A stretch of DNA of 9,634 nt from JAWVZH01 sp033722295 (GCA_033722295.1 JAWVZH010000119.1:1-9634), one strand, 5' to 3'; positions 1 through 6,177 are shown, counted from the first letter of the stretch. A program made the numbers and translations. The notes: generated by a model not told the origin, from the sequence alone.

Positions 1-10
1 AGCAGAAGTT

Positions 11-21
11 GTCAGTCAGTT
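11..21. repeat. Left TCAG-type repeat, inverted relative to right block
   Basis: The bases GTCAGTCAGTT contain two TCAG units. The last seven, GTCAGTT (15-21), are the reverse complement of AACTGAC, which occurs twice right after the four-helix-bundle gene (434-440 and 445-451). The match is short, and the window edge may cut off more of the block, so this is suggestive only. Confidence 0.4.
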
Positions 22-84
22 GCTTTGAGCTAAATGCAAGAACACTGCGAATTCCTGCGTTGGATTGATGAAACACAAAGCACT

Positions 85-435
85 ATGAAAACGCTAATCA
101 TACAGGACAAGGCATTGGAATTTTCAATTAGGATCGTCTATCTTTCTAAAACTTTGACGATTGAGCACGGTGAATTTGTTATATCTAAGCAATTATTAAG
201 GTCCGCTACTTCCATAGGTGCTAATTTGGAAGAAGCGCTAGCCTGTGACTCTCCAAAAGAATTCAGGCATAAGCTAAGTCTGTGTTACTGGGAAACAAGA
301 GGATCGAAGTATTGGCTTAAACTACTGGTCGAAACTGACCACATAGAGTTAGAGAGATTTGATCACCTATACAGTATGGTAGATGAAATTGCCAAAATGT
401 TGTATACAATGAAAAATAAAGGTGTATCTGCTTAA
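85..435 (+). CDS. Four-helix-bundle protein, S23/23S rRNA intervening-sequence (IVP) family
   Basis: A small 116-residue protein, the usual size for the free-standing four-helix-bundle family related to proteins encoded in 23S rRNA intervening sequences and to the Avd accessory protein of diversity-generating retroelements. The family signature is visible as LLRSATSIGANLEEA (residues 38-52), followed by a K-E-F segment and a YW-L-LL stretch typical of helix 3. Molecular function is unknown for the free-standing members; related proteins form oligomers that bind nucleic acid. I chose the ATG at 85 because family members usually begin just before the I-x-x-K-x-x-x-F-x-I-R-I-V helix. The upstream in-frame ATG at 34 would add 17 residues with no family resemblance. 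The gene lies between TCAG- and CTGA-type short repeats and converges on a DUF3467 gene, which suggests a small cassette. Family assignment is firm; role is not. Confidence 0.85.
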   Translation: MKTLIIQDKALEFSIRIVYLSKTLTIEHGEFVISKQLLRSATSIGANLEEALACDSPKEFRHKLSLCYWETRGSKYWLKLLVETDHIELERFDHLYSMVDEIAKMLYTMKNKGVSA

Positions 436-446
436 CTGACTTTTAA

Positions 447-480
447 CTGACCACTGCTACTGACTACTGATCACTGATCA
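447..480. repeat. Five tandem CTGANYA heptamers
   Basis: Consecutive units are CTGACCA, CTGCTA (one base short), CTGACTA, CTGATCA and CTGATCA. A further CTGAC lies at 436-440. Most units carry a TGA, and the 7-base period puts stops in successive frames. The last three bases (478-480) are also the stop codon of the convergent DUF3467 gene, so the block ends exactly where that coding region begins. There is no hairpin plus T-run that would make this an ordinary terminator. Confidence 0.7.
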
Positions 481-801
481 GGCTTTCGCCGTCGGCGTAT
501 TGAAATTCATCGGGGCCATAGGAGGCTGTTCGGGTTCTTCTATAGTGCCGAACTGCTGTTCGTACTTCTTGATATTGTCGGCGAGAGCTCGCATAAGCCG
601 TTTGGCGTGTGTCGGGGTCAGGATCACCCTCGATTTGACCTTGGCCTTCGGGACGTTCGGCACCAGTCTGATGAAGTCGGCTACGAATTCGCTGTGAGAG
701 TGCGAAATGATGGCAAGATTGGAATAAGTGCCTTCCGCCACATCATCCGGCAATTCTATATTGATCTGGTTCTTTGGATTCTTCTGCTTTTGTTCAGCCA
801 T
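478..801 (-). CDS. DUF3467 family protein
   Basis: A 107-residue cytoplasmic protein with the DUF3467 pattern. After a charged, Q/K/N-rich N-terminus comes INIELPDDVAEGTYSNLAII (13-32), then HSHSEFVADFIRLVPNVPKAKVKSRVILTP (34-63) and an amphipathic helix with THAKRLMRALADNIKKYEQQFG (64-85). The tail is P/M-rich and looks disordered. The family's biochemical function is not established. In many Bacteroidota it sits downstream of rpoC, but here the upstream side (above 801) has no RNA polymerase gene on this strand, so it is a single transcription unit. Its stop codon lies inside the CTGANYA repeat block. A -7-like box sits about 40 bases upstream of the ATG. Confidence 0.88.
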   Translation of the reverse strand: MAEQKQKNPKNQINIELPDDVAEGTYSNLAIISHSHSEFVADFIRLVPNVPKAKVKSRVILTPTHAKRLMRALADNIKKYEQQFGTIEEPEQPPMAPMNFNTPTAKA

Positions 802-839
802 GATATCTGTTAGAGTTTATTAGGTCTGTGTTGCTGTTT

Positions 840-847
840 CAAATATA
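840..847 (-). promoter_or_regulatory. Candidate -7 box for the DUF3467 gene
   Basis: On the minus strand this reads TATATTTG, a full match to the Bacteroidota TAnnTTTG element. It would give a leader of roughly 30 bases before the ATG at 801. No TTG is present at the expected -33 position, which lowers confidence. Confidence 0.4.
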
Positions 848-957
848 GACAAGATACAATAGATTTTGTTCGCATGGGAATTATGGCGATCAACATTGGT
901 ACAGCCTTCATATTAAAAATATTAATAATATATATCTATCATATAAAAAGGTATTTA

Positions 958-965
958 TATATTTG
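958..965 (+). promoter_or_regulatory. Candidate -7 box before the small membrane ORF
   Basis: TATATTTG matches TAnnTTTG, but it lies in A/T-rich sequence where such matches arise easily. No TTG is found 17-23 bases upstream. The implied leader is only about 7 bases. Confidence 0.25.
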
Positions 966-978
966 TGGAAAGTATAAT

Positions 979-1101
979 ATGATGAACGATCCCCATATCA
1001 TTTCCGAACAGTCCCTTAGAAGGCAGATCATCCTTTCCCTCATATTGGTACTGCTCGGCGTGACAGGGCTGATGTATTTGATGGGGCTGTATTTGGGGTG
1101 A
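979..1101 (+). CDS. Possible 40-residue single-pass membrane protein
   Basis: A short reading frame starting with two consecutive ATGs. The N-terminus is polar (MMNDPHIISEQSLRRQ) and is followed by a hydrophobic segment (residues 17-39) rich in I, L, V and G, long enough for one membrane span. The RR just before the span would favour a cytoplasmic N-terminus. The same frame is open from an ATG at 874, but bases 905-975 are very A/T-rich and non-coding in character, whereas composition changes at about 985; I therefore prefer 979. A TATATTTG box ends 13 bases upstream. I recognise no family. It is the only plausible gene in the 418 bases between the DUF3467 start and the helicase start. The remaining parts (802-978 and 1102-1219) show only candidate promoter boxes. 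Confidence 0.42.
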   Translation: MMNDPHIISEQSLRRQIILSLILVLLGVTGLMYLMGLYLG

Positions 1102-1188
1102 GAATTCTCATCGAGCCAGCGACTACTGGAAGGTTTAATCTACAAAGACTACGAAGTAAATCCATCAACCGTTTGCTCCCTTTTTGGT

Positions 1189-1196
1189 TATCTTCG
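1189..1196 (+). promoter_or_regulatory. Weak candidate -7 box for the helicase
   Basis: TATCTTCG matches seven of eight positions of TAnnTTTG and lies 23 bases before the ATG at 1220. The nearest TTG upstream (1173-1175) is only 13 bases away, which is too close. Confidence 0.25.
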
Positions 1197-1219
1197 CCAT
1201 TCTACTAAATAAATATTGG

Positions 1220-2470
1220 ATGAAGTTTGCGGAATTAGGTTTGGATGAGTCGTTACTGGAGGGTATAGGATATATGGGATTTGAGGAAACCACTCCCATT
1301 CAGACCGAAGCTATTCCGATAATTCTTGAGAACAGGGATCTTCTTGCCTGTGCTCAGACCGGGACAGGTAAAACAGCAGCCTTCGTCATTCCCATGTTAC
1401 ATCTTTTGGCTAAAAGGGAACATAAAGGAATCGCGGCTCTTATCATCGCACCTACTCGTGAACTGGCGATGCAGATCGATCAACAGATCAATGCACTGAG
1501 TTACTTCGTTTCTGTGGCATCCATACCCATTTATGGCGGTGGGGATGGAGACAGTTGGGACGATCAGAAGAAGGCCCTTACCCGCGGTACTGATGTGATA
1601 GTGGCGACTCCAGGCAAGTTGATCTCCCACATTAAAATGGGCTATGTAGACTTCAGCAATCTGCAATTCCTGATTCTGGATGAAGCAGACAGAATGCTGG
1701 ATATGGGGTTCTATGAGGATATTATGGGTATTGTAAAGAAACTTCCTAAAAAGCGTCAGAACCTGTTGTTCAGCGCCACCATGCCCAATAAAATTAAGAA
1801 GCTGGCCAAGGAATTGCTCAGTGATGATCACGGTGAGGTCAAACTGGCCATATCGAAACCCGCTGAAGGTATTCTCCAGGCCGCCTACCTCGCCTACGAT
1901 TCGCAAAAAATTCCATTGCTCGTAAGACTTATCAAGGATAAACCCAATTACGAAAGCATTCTGATTTTTTCATCCACCAAGAAGGCCGTTGGAGATATCG
2001 TACGCGCCCTGAAAAAGAACGGTATAGATGTAGAAGGGATATCTTCGGATCTTGATCAGGATGACAGGGAAAAAGTCCTGAATAAATTCAGGGCAAGAAA
2101 CATTCGAGTTCTCGTTGCTACGGATGTCATGAGTCGAGGTATAGATATCAAAGAGATCAATCTGGTGATCAATTTCGATGTTCCCCGTAACGCCGAGGAT
2201 TATGTTCATAGGGTAGGGCGAACAGCCAGAGCGGAAACTACAGGAGTAGCTATTACTCTTGTGAATCCCAAGGATATGAGGGATTTTCAGTCTATTGAAG
2301 AACTCATCGAAAAGGAAGTGCCGAAGATGCCACCATTTCCCGATTTGGGAGAGGGCCCCGAATGGGCACCCAACAAGCGTTACAGCGGCGGTAAAGGAAA
2401 AGGTGGTGGCAGGTCCAGAAAGGGGCGCTCATCCGGCAGGAGGAAATCACATTCCCGAAAAAGAAAGTAA
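1220..2470 (+). CDS. DEAD-box ATP-dependent RNA helicase (RhlE-like)
   Basis: A 416-residue DEAD-box helicase that unwinds or remodels RNA using ATP, probably in ribosome assembly or mRNA turnover. The motifs appear in order: Q motif region with F21 and TPIQ (25-28), motif I QTGTGKT (46-52), Ia PTRELA (78-83), Ib TPGK (130-133), II DEAD (154-157), III SAT (185-187), IV ILIFSST (247-253), V ATDVMSRGIDI (300-310) and VI HRVGRTAR (330-337). The tail (about 386-416) is rich in G, R, K and S, as expected for a non-specific RNA-binding extension. Length and tail resemble RhlE-type proteins, but I do not assign a symbol. The ATG at 1220 starts the family-typical MKFAELGL; a TTG start at 1184 would add 12 residues without family resemblance. 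It converges on the DUF4159 gene with 63 bases between and no clear terminator. Confidence 0.95.
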   Translation: MKFAELGLDESLLEGIGYMGFEETTPIQTEAIPIILENRDLLACAQTGTGKTAAFVIPMLHLLAKREHKGIAALIIAPTRELAMQIDQQINALSYFVSVASIPIYGGGDGDSWDDQKKALTRGTDVIVATPGKLISHIKMGYVDFSNLQFLILDEADRMLDMGFYEDIMGIVKKLPKKRQNLLFSATMPNKIKKLAKELLSDDHGEVKLAISKPAEGILQAAYLAYDSQKIPLLVRLIKDKPNYESILIFSSTKKAVGDIVRALKKNGIDVEGISSDLDQDDREKVLNKFRARNIRVLVATDVMSRGIDIKEINLVINFDVPRNAEDYVHRVGRTARAETTGVAITLVNPKDMRDFQSIEELIEKEVPKMPPFPDLGEGPEWAPNKRYSGGKGKGGGRSRKGRSSGRRKSHSRKRK

Positions 2471-2533
2471 CATCAGGGGTCGAAGGACTATGAAGTCCGA
2501 AATACGCATCAAGTTAGCAACCTCATAACCCCC

Positions 2534-3193
2534 TCACTCCCTCTCAAAGGCATACTCCACGATGTTGGCGCCCATTGAAAGGGCCTGAAGGCGTATGACC
2601 TGGGGGTCATTATGCACTGACTGATCTTCCCAACCATCGCCCAGATCGCTTTCATAGGAATAAAAACATACCAATCGACCCTCGTAGATGAGCCCATATC
2701 CTCTGGGAGGTAAGCCGTCATGTTCATGGACCTTGGGCAATCCATTCTTAAATTCGAACTTTTGGTGATAAATGGCATGCTCAAAGGGGAGTTCCACAAA
2801 CTCAAGTTCTGGAAATACCTTCTTCATCGCTGCTCTCACATAGGGATCCATACCATAATTGTCGTCGATATGAAGGAAGCCTCCTGCGATCAGGTAGTTC
2901 CGGAGATTTTCGGCCTCGGAATCATTGAAGACCACATTGCCATGCCCTGTCATATGGACGAAGGGATAATTGAATATGTTAGGGCTACCCACTTCAACGG
3001 TCTCATAATCAGCCTCCAGAGAGGTGTTGAGATGTTCATTACAGTATTTTGCCAAATTGGGCAGTGAAGTGGGATTCGCATACCAATCGCCGCCTCCCCG
3101 GTATTTCAGGAGTGCCAACTTGAGCTTTTGGGCTTCCGAGGTAGATCCCATGCCTATGAGTAATATCAAAAGTAGATATTTGAGATGCTTCAT
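2534..3193 (-). CDS. Secreted DUF4159 protein
   Basis: A 219-residue protein with a signal peptide: K-rich start, hydrophobic residues 6-15 and probable cleavage after A21 (SEA|Q). The rest is one DUF4159 domain. Conserved-looking segments are YRGGGDWYANPTSLPNL (31-47), FVHMTGHGNVVF (78-89) and GGFLHIDDNYG (104-114), which resemble the flavodoxin/GATase-like fold proposed for the family. Then come HAIYH (139-143) and a G-L-I-Y-E-G-R region before the C-terminus. No enzymatic activity is established for the family. The protein should be periplasmic or exported. Its ATG overlaps the rsmE stop codon by 4 bases (ATGA), so the two are translationally coupled. This pairing is frequent in Bacteroidota, but the functional link is not obvious. 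Confidence 0.9.
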   Translation of the reverse strand: MKHLKYLLLILLIGMGSTSEAQKLKLALLKYRGGGDWYANPTSLPNLAKYCNEHLNTSLEADYETVEVGSPNIFNYPFVHMTGHGNVVFNDSEAENLRNYLIAGGFLHIDDNYGMDPYVRAAMKKVFPELEFVELPFEHAIYHQKFEFKNGLPKVHEHDGLPPRGYGLIYEGRLVCFYSYESDLGDGWEDQSVHNDPQVIRLQALSMGANIVEYAFERE

Positions 3194-3912
3194 TTTTCCC
3201 AGTCATTGTAAATGTGAAAGGCCACTGCCATTTTCATGGCTGCGGTCTCGGTTCTTAGTCGTTGCTGCCCCAAACTTACAGCTCTGAAACCAGAACTACA
3301 CGCGAGGTCAATCTCCTCTTTGGTAAAATCCCCCTCAGGGCCTATGGCAAAACAAACGTTCTTGTCCTGGAAGTTTATTTCTTTCAATGGCGTTTTTTCT
3401 CCGTCTTCGCAATGACCAAAATACTTTGTGGTCTCTGGATCGAGGGATGTGCAAAATGATTCGAAAGGGACAGGTTCATGAACAATAGGCAATACGCACT
3501 TCAGTGATTGCTTGGCAGCAGCCCGTATAATGCGGTCGAGACGGTTGCTCTTCCACTTTTTTCTTTCGGATCGGTGAGAGATTATAGGAGTTAGCTCATC
3601 CAATCCGAGTTCCACCATCCTTTCTACGATCCATTCGATACGGTTGAAATTCTTAGTTGGAGCTACCGCCATATGAAGTCGTCCCTTCCAGGGTTTGACG
3701 TAGTCGGTCATTTCCTTGATCTCTGCAATGAGACCATTTTTTGAAATGTCGCGGATCACACCTGCATAGAGCTTTCCATCACCGAGGGTGAATTCAATTG
3801 TATCACCTACACGTTTTCGGTAGGTCTTTGAAATATGTCGCGTTTCATCCTTGCTGAAATAAGCTTTGTCCGATGTGATGTTATCCGCGTAGAAAAGCTC
3901 CATATTGTGCAT
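3190..3912 (-). CDS. rsmE: 16S rRNA (uracil-1498-N3)-methyltransferase RsmE
   Basis: A SPOUT-class enzyme that methylates N3 of U1498 in 16S rRNA with S-adenosylmethionine, acting on the small ribosomal subunit. The 240-residue length fits the family. The N-terminal PUA-like domain (about 1-75) includes ETRHISKTYRKRVGD (23-37). The C-terminal SPOUT domain carries K-N-F-N-R-IEWIVERMVELG (87-103), AAAKQS (131-136), the SAM-site loop GPEGDFTKEE (191-200) and the knot segment LGQQRLRTETAA (214-225). The usual R-I-L-R-T-E-T-A reads QRLRTETA here, a mild variation. The start could be the ATG at 3912 or the one three codons later (3903), which gives MELFYAD, closer to the family norm. It is the first gene of a two-gene minus-strand operon with the DUF4159 gene and is divergent from rseP across 89 bases. 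Confidence 0.95.
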   Translation of the reverse strand: MHNMELFYADNITSDKAYFSKDETRHISKTYRKRVGDTIEFTLGDGKLYAGVIRDISKNGLIAEIKEMTDYVKPWKGRLHMAVAPTKNFNRIEWIVERMVELGLDELTPIISHRSERKKWKSNRLDRIIRAAAKQSLKCVLPIVHEPVPFESFCTSLDPETTKYFGHCEDGEKTPLKEINFQDKNVCFAIGPEGDFTKEEIDLACSSGFRAVSLGQQRLRTETAAMKMAVAFHIYNDWEK

Positions 3913-3925
3913 CGCTTAGACTGCT

Positions 3926-3955
3926 TGAAAATAGTACTTTTGCAGTCGTTTACAA
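3926..3955 (-). promoter_or_regulatory. Candidate rsmE promoter
   Basis: On the minus strand TTG (3955-3953), a 19-base spacer and TATTTTCA (3933-3926) follow the Bacteroidota spacing. The -7 box differs from TAnnTTTG at its last two positions. It is directly back-to-back with the rseP -7 candidate. Confidence 0.3.
3935..3942 (+). promoter_or_regulatory. Candidate -7 box for rseP-hscB
   Basis: TACTTTTG matches TAnnTTTG exactly and is followed by GCAG, a context common after this element. It would start an mRNA with a leader of about 50 bases before the ATG at 4002. No well-spaced TTG is seen upstream. Confidence 0.45.
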
Positions 3956-4001
3956 CAAAGCCACCGGCTCTGTAGTTTGATAATACTAGAAAAGTAAATA
4001 T

Positions 4002-5339
4002 ATGGACTACACGATTATGATCGTACAGTTCTTTTTGAGCTTGTCGATACTCGTGATCTTACATGAGATGGGACACTTTTTTCCGGCGCGCTGGTTTAAA
4101 ACGCGTGTTGAAAAGTTCTACCTTTTCTTTGATCCCTGGTTCTCTTTGTTTAAAAAGAAGGTAGGTGATACTGAATATGGTGTGGGATGGTTGCCTTTGG
4201 GCGGATACGTGAAGATAGCCGGCATGATAGATGAGAGTATGGATAAGGAACAGATGGCGGGTCCGCCACAGCCCTGGGAATTCAGAAGTAAGCCGGCCTG
4301 GCAGCGGCTGATCATCATGCTTGGCGGTGTGATCGTGAATTTTCTATTGGGTTTCCTGATTTTTGGTCTTATACTCTGGTACTGGGGGGAAAGTTATATT
4401 CCTGCGGATGAAGTGGAGTATGGCATTTATGTGGATTCCATCGGTCATGACATGGGCTTGAGAGACGGTGACCAGATCATTTCAATAGGGGGTGAACCCT
4501 TTGAGAGGTTCGACAGTCGCGTTTTATTAAGGGCGATCGTTCTGGATGGCGCGGAGCAGATGACTGTTAAAAGAAATAACAGGGAGATGGAAATACCTAT
4601 CGACAATAAGTATGTCACCATGCTTTCCAGCAACGATTATAAGAATGTAACCATTTTCGGCCCACGGATGCCTGCGGTTGTCAATGATGTAATGGAAGGA
4701 GCACCTGCAGAGGAAGCGGGTATTCAGCAGGGAGATCGGTTTATTGGTGTCAACGGACAGTCGACACCTTATCTTCATGACTTTTCCACTGCTTTTTCCG
4801 GAGGTGAGAACAAGGCTGTTGATCTTACCATCTTAAGGGAAGGAGATACTATGTCGGTTGACCTTACGACTAGTGATAAAGGATTGATCGGCGTCTATTG
4901 GAAGGGCCCCCAGGAATTCTTTGATGTAGCCACAAATACGTATCCAATTTACAAGGCTTTGCCCATGGGCGTTGCCAAAGGGTACAATTTTTTGGCTGAT
5001 CAGATCATCGCCTTTGGAAAGATGTTCTCTGGAGAGATCAAGGCAAGCGAGAGTCTGGGAGGATTCGGGACGATCACTCAACTGTTCCCAACAACCTGGG
5101 ATTGGCAGTCATTTTGGCGCATCACGGCCATTCTTTCCCTGATCCTTGGATTTATGAACCTGCTTCCGATCCCCGCTCTTGATGGCGGTCATGTAATGTT
5201 CCTGATATATGAAGTAGTTACGGGCAAAAAGCCGAGTGATAAATTTATGGAATACGCCACGATCATTGGGTTTGCAATAGTTTTAGGCTTGGTGATCTAT
5301 GCCAATGGACTTGATGTCTGGCGGTGGTGGAATGGATAG
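4002..5339 (+). CDS. rseP: Site-2 intramembrane zinc metalloprotease RseP (M50 family)
   Basis: A 445-residue inner-membrane protease that cleaves transmembrane segments, classically of anti-sigma factors after a first-site cut, thereby releasing envelope stress responses. The zinc site HEMGH (21-25) lies in the first membrane helix, and the third ligand motif is LDGGH (393-397, D394) in the NLLPIPALDGGH segment. The membrane-associated loop LGGYVKIAG is at 66-74. A second helix runs about 104-127, and the last two helices are near 374-390 and 418-435. Between them are two PDZ-like domains, with IGHDMGLRDGDQIISIGG (147-164) and VMEGAPAEEAGIQQGDRFIGVNG (230-252). The length matches bacterial RseP. 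It is co-transcribed with hscB, whose likely ATG starts 4 bases after the rseP stop. The dxr gene that often precedes rseP is absent here; the substrate cannot be read from the sequence. Confidence 0.95.
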   Translation: MDYTIMIVQFFLSLSILVILHEMGHFFPARWFKTRVEKFYLFFDPWFSLFKKKVGDTEYGVGWLPLGGYVKIAGMIDESMDKEQMAGPPQPWEFRSKPAWQRLIIMLGGVIVNFLLGFLIFGLILWYWGESYIPADEVEYGIYVDSIGHDMGLRDGDQIISIGGEPFERFDSRVLLRAIVLDGAEQMTVKRNNREMEIPIDNKYVTMLSSNDYKNVTIFGPRMPAVVNDVMEGAPAEEAGIQQGDRFIGVNGQSTPYLHDFSTAFSGGENKAVDLTILREGDTMSVDLTTSDKGLIGVYWKGPQEFFDVATNTYPIYKALPMGVAKGYNFLADQIIAFGKMFSGEIKASESLGGFGTITQLFPTTWDWQSFWRITAILSLILGFMNLLPIPALDGGHVMFLIYEVVTGKKPSDKFMEYATIIGFAIVLGLVIYANGLDVWRWWNG

Positions 5340-5343
5340 AATA

Positions 5344-5850
5344 ATGAATTATTTTGAGTTTTACGACCTGCCGATGACCATTGAGATGGACAAGGCAGCA
5401 CTTAAGAAAATATATTTTAAGAATAGCCGCAAGTATCATCCTGATCTTCATTCCGGGGCGACTGACAGTGAGATCGAAGAAGTGGAGAAGCTAAGCTCTG
5501 TCAATTCTGAGGCTTACGAGGTGCTTGGGGATTTCGGATCGCGTCTGAAGCATATCATGACCATCCTGGACGGAGGTGAGATAGAAACACCTCAACTCTC
5601 TCCTGATTTCTTGATGGAGATGATGGAGATCAATGAATCTGTCGAGAATATGTCGGAGGAAGAGAAAGAGCAACTTCGAGAAGAGGTACATGAGCGAGAT
5701 CAAAAATTATATAAAGAATTGGGAGCTTTGGTATCAAGAGATCTTTCTGGAGCTTCCAGCGATGAGATCGACAAGGTCCGCGCCTACTATTTTGAACGGA
5801 AGTATCTGTTGCGGATACTCGAAAATTTGGATAACTTAGCGGCCCTTTAA
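5344..5850 (+). CDS. hscB: Fe-S cluster co-chaperone HscB (J-domain protein)
   Basis: A 168-residue J-domain co-chaperone that stimulates an Hsp70 ATPase to help move iron-sulfur clusters from a scaffold to client proteins. The J domain (about 1-75) opens with MNYFEFYDLP and carries the essential HPD at residues 32-34 (KYHPDLH), then LSSVNSEAYEVLGD (50-63) and SRLKHIM (66-72). The C-terminal three-helix HscB domain starts at DFLMEMMEINESVE (88-101), with a long acidic, coiled-coil-like helix to about 130. The ATG at 5344 gives the family-typical start. An in-frame ATG at 5332 overlaps the rseP stop and would add four residues. No iscU, hscA or suf genes are in the window, so its Hsp70 partner may be DnaK, as inferred for other Bacteroidota without HscA. 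Confidence 0.9.
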   Translation: MNYFEFYDLPMTIEMDKAALKKIYFKNSRKYHPDLHSGATDSEIEEVEKLSSVNSEAYEVLGDFGSRLKHIMTILDGGEIETPQLSPDFLMEMMEINESVENMSEEEKEQLREEVHERDQKLYKELGALVSRDLSGASSDEIDKVRAYYFERKYLLRILENLDNLAAL

Positions 5851-5918
5851 AAGGAAAAGGTGTATTGTCTACAGTGTATAGAACATTGTACCAGTTATAA
5901 GCCGAAGTGGCGGAATTG

Positions 5919-5961
5919 CCCCGAATTTTAGTCAATGTTTGATTGGCTGAAAATCCGAGGG
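5919..5961 (+). repeat. Hairpin 1 of the insert (43 bases)
   Basis: The left arm 5919-5936 pairs with 5942-5961 around the loop GTTTG (5937-5941). I count 17 pairs, one of them G-U, with one A/C mismatch (5924/5955) and two single-base bulges (5949 and 5958). The outermost pairs are CCC/GGG. The hairpin begins at the first base after the left tRNA fragment. Confidence 0.75.
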
Positions 5962-6004
5962 TCCACGAAAGAAAGCAAAATCGGAGATTTTGACCCTTTC
6001 GGGA
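5962..6004 (+). repeat. Hairpin 2 of the insert (43 bases)
   Basis: The inner stem CAAAATC/GATTTTG (5976-5982 with 5986-5992) closes the triloop GGA. An asymmetric internal loop (AAAG against ACC) follows, then CGAAAG/CTTTCG (5966-5971 with 5996-6001), a bulged A5965 and TCC/GGA at the base. It ends at the last base before the right tRNA fragment and has the same length as hairpin 1. Both share a CC-CGAA-AG-CAA pattern on the 5' arm, hinting at a common origin. Confidence 0.75.
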
Positions 6005-6059
6005 GTAGACGCGCCTAGAGAAGTAGGTGTAAGAATAAATAAATAAAAAAGTAATTGAA

Positions 6060-6143
6060 GCCGAAGTGGCGGAATTGGTAGACGCGCTGGATTCAAAATC
6101 CAGTTCCTTCACGGGAGTGCGGGTTCGATTCCCGCCTTCGGTA
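6060..6143 (+). tRNA. tRNA-Leu (anticodon CAA)
   Basis: An 84-base class II tRNA reading the UUG codon. The acceptor stem GCCGAAG pairs with CTTCGGT (first pair G-U) and the discriminator is A6143. The anticodon stem CTGGA/TCCAG (6087-6091 with 6099-6103) encloses TTCAAAA with CAA at 6094-6096. The long variable arm TTCCTTCACGGGAGT is typical of leucine tRNAs. The T arm is GCGGG-TTCGATT-CCCGC. CCA is not encoded (the next bases are CTA). A strong terminator follows within 5 bases. No clear TAnnTTTG promoter is seen in the 45 bases between the broken copy and this gene, so transcription may begin upstream of 5901 or as read-through from hscB. Confidence 0.97.
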
Positions 6144-6147
6144 CTAG

Positions 6148-6177
6148 AAAAGGCTCCATATGGAGCCTTTTTCTTTT
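6148..6177 (+). terminator. Rho-independent terminator after tRNA-Leu
   Basis: AAAAGGCTCC (6148-6157) pairs perfectly with GGAGCCTTTT (6162-6171) around the loop ATAT, followed by a T-rich run to 6177 interrupted by one C. The stem also carries an A-run on its left, so it might work on the minus strand for read-through from the dtxR side. Confidence 0.92.

Larger units (their letters stand above)
5901..6014 (+). pseudogene. Broken tRNA-Leu 5' fragment split by an 86-base insert
   Basis: Bases 5901-5918 are identical to the first 18 bases of the intact tRNA-Leu (6060-6077), and 6005-6014 are identical to the next ten (6078-6087). All 28 bases match. Between them, in what would be the D-loop, are 86 foreign bases (5919-6004). 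After 6014 the match ends, so the anticodon arm, variable arm, T arm and 3' acceptor strand are missing and it cannot give a tRNA. It is most simply the remains of a tandem tRNA-Leu duplication (159 bases start to start) that took an insertion and lost its 3' part. No target-site duplication is visible at the insert edges. Confidence 0.85.

Noticed and set aside
34..84. N-terminal extension of the four-helix-bundle protein from the ATG at 34
   Set aside because: The extra 17 residues do not resemble the family N-terminus; the ATG at 85 does.
447..480. CRISPR-like array
   Set aside because: The units are 7 bases in direct tandem with no spacers.
1184..1219. TTG start for the DEAD-box helicase
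   Set aside because: It adds 12 hydrophobic residues before a family-typical ATG start; more likely leader sequence, with a weak -7 box in the same place.
2471..2533. Bidirectional terminator between the helicase and DUF4159 genes
   Set aside because: Only GGACT/AGTCC and a weak AGGGGT/ACCCCCT pairing are visible, without T-runs.
5299..5343. hscB start inside rseP
   Set aside because: MNYFEFYDLP at 5344 is the usual HscB start; the extension merely overlaps the rseP coding region.
5870..5890. Hairpin TACAGTGT/ACATTGTA downstream of hscB as a terminator
   Set aside because: The 8-pair stem includes a G-U pair, is A/T-rich and is not followed by a T-run; read-through to the tRNA is possible.
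5919..6004. Self-splicing intron in tRNA-Leu
   Set aside because: It is far too short for a group I intron, lies in the D-loop rather than the anticodon loop, and the 3' half of the tRNA is missing.
5630..6112. 160-codon minus-strand open frame across the end of hscB and the tRNA
   Set aside because: It runs through the antisense of hscB and into the tRNA gene, with no recognisable domain.
5901..6143. Integrated element with att sites at the tRNA-Leu
   Set aside because: Tyrosine integrases normally duplicate the 3' end of the tRNA; here only the 5' part is repeated, and no integrase gene is present.
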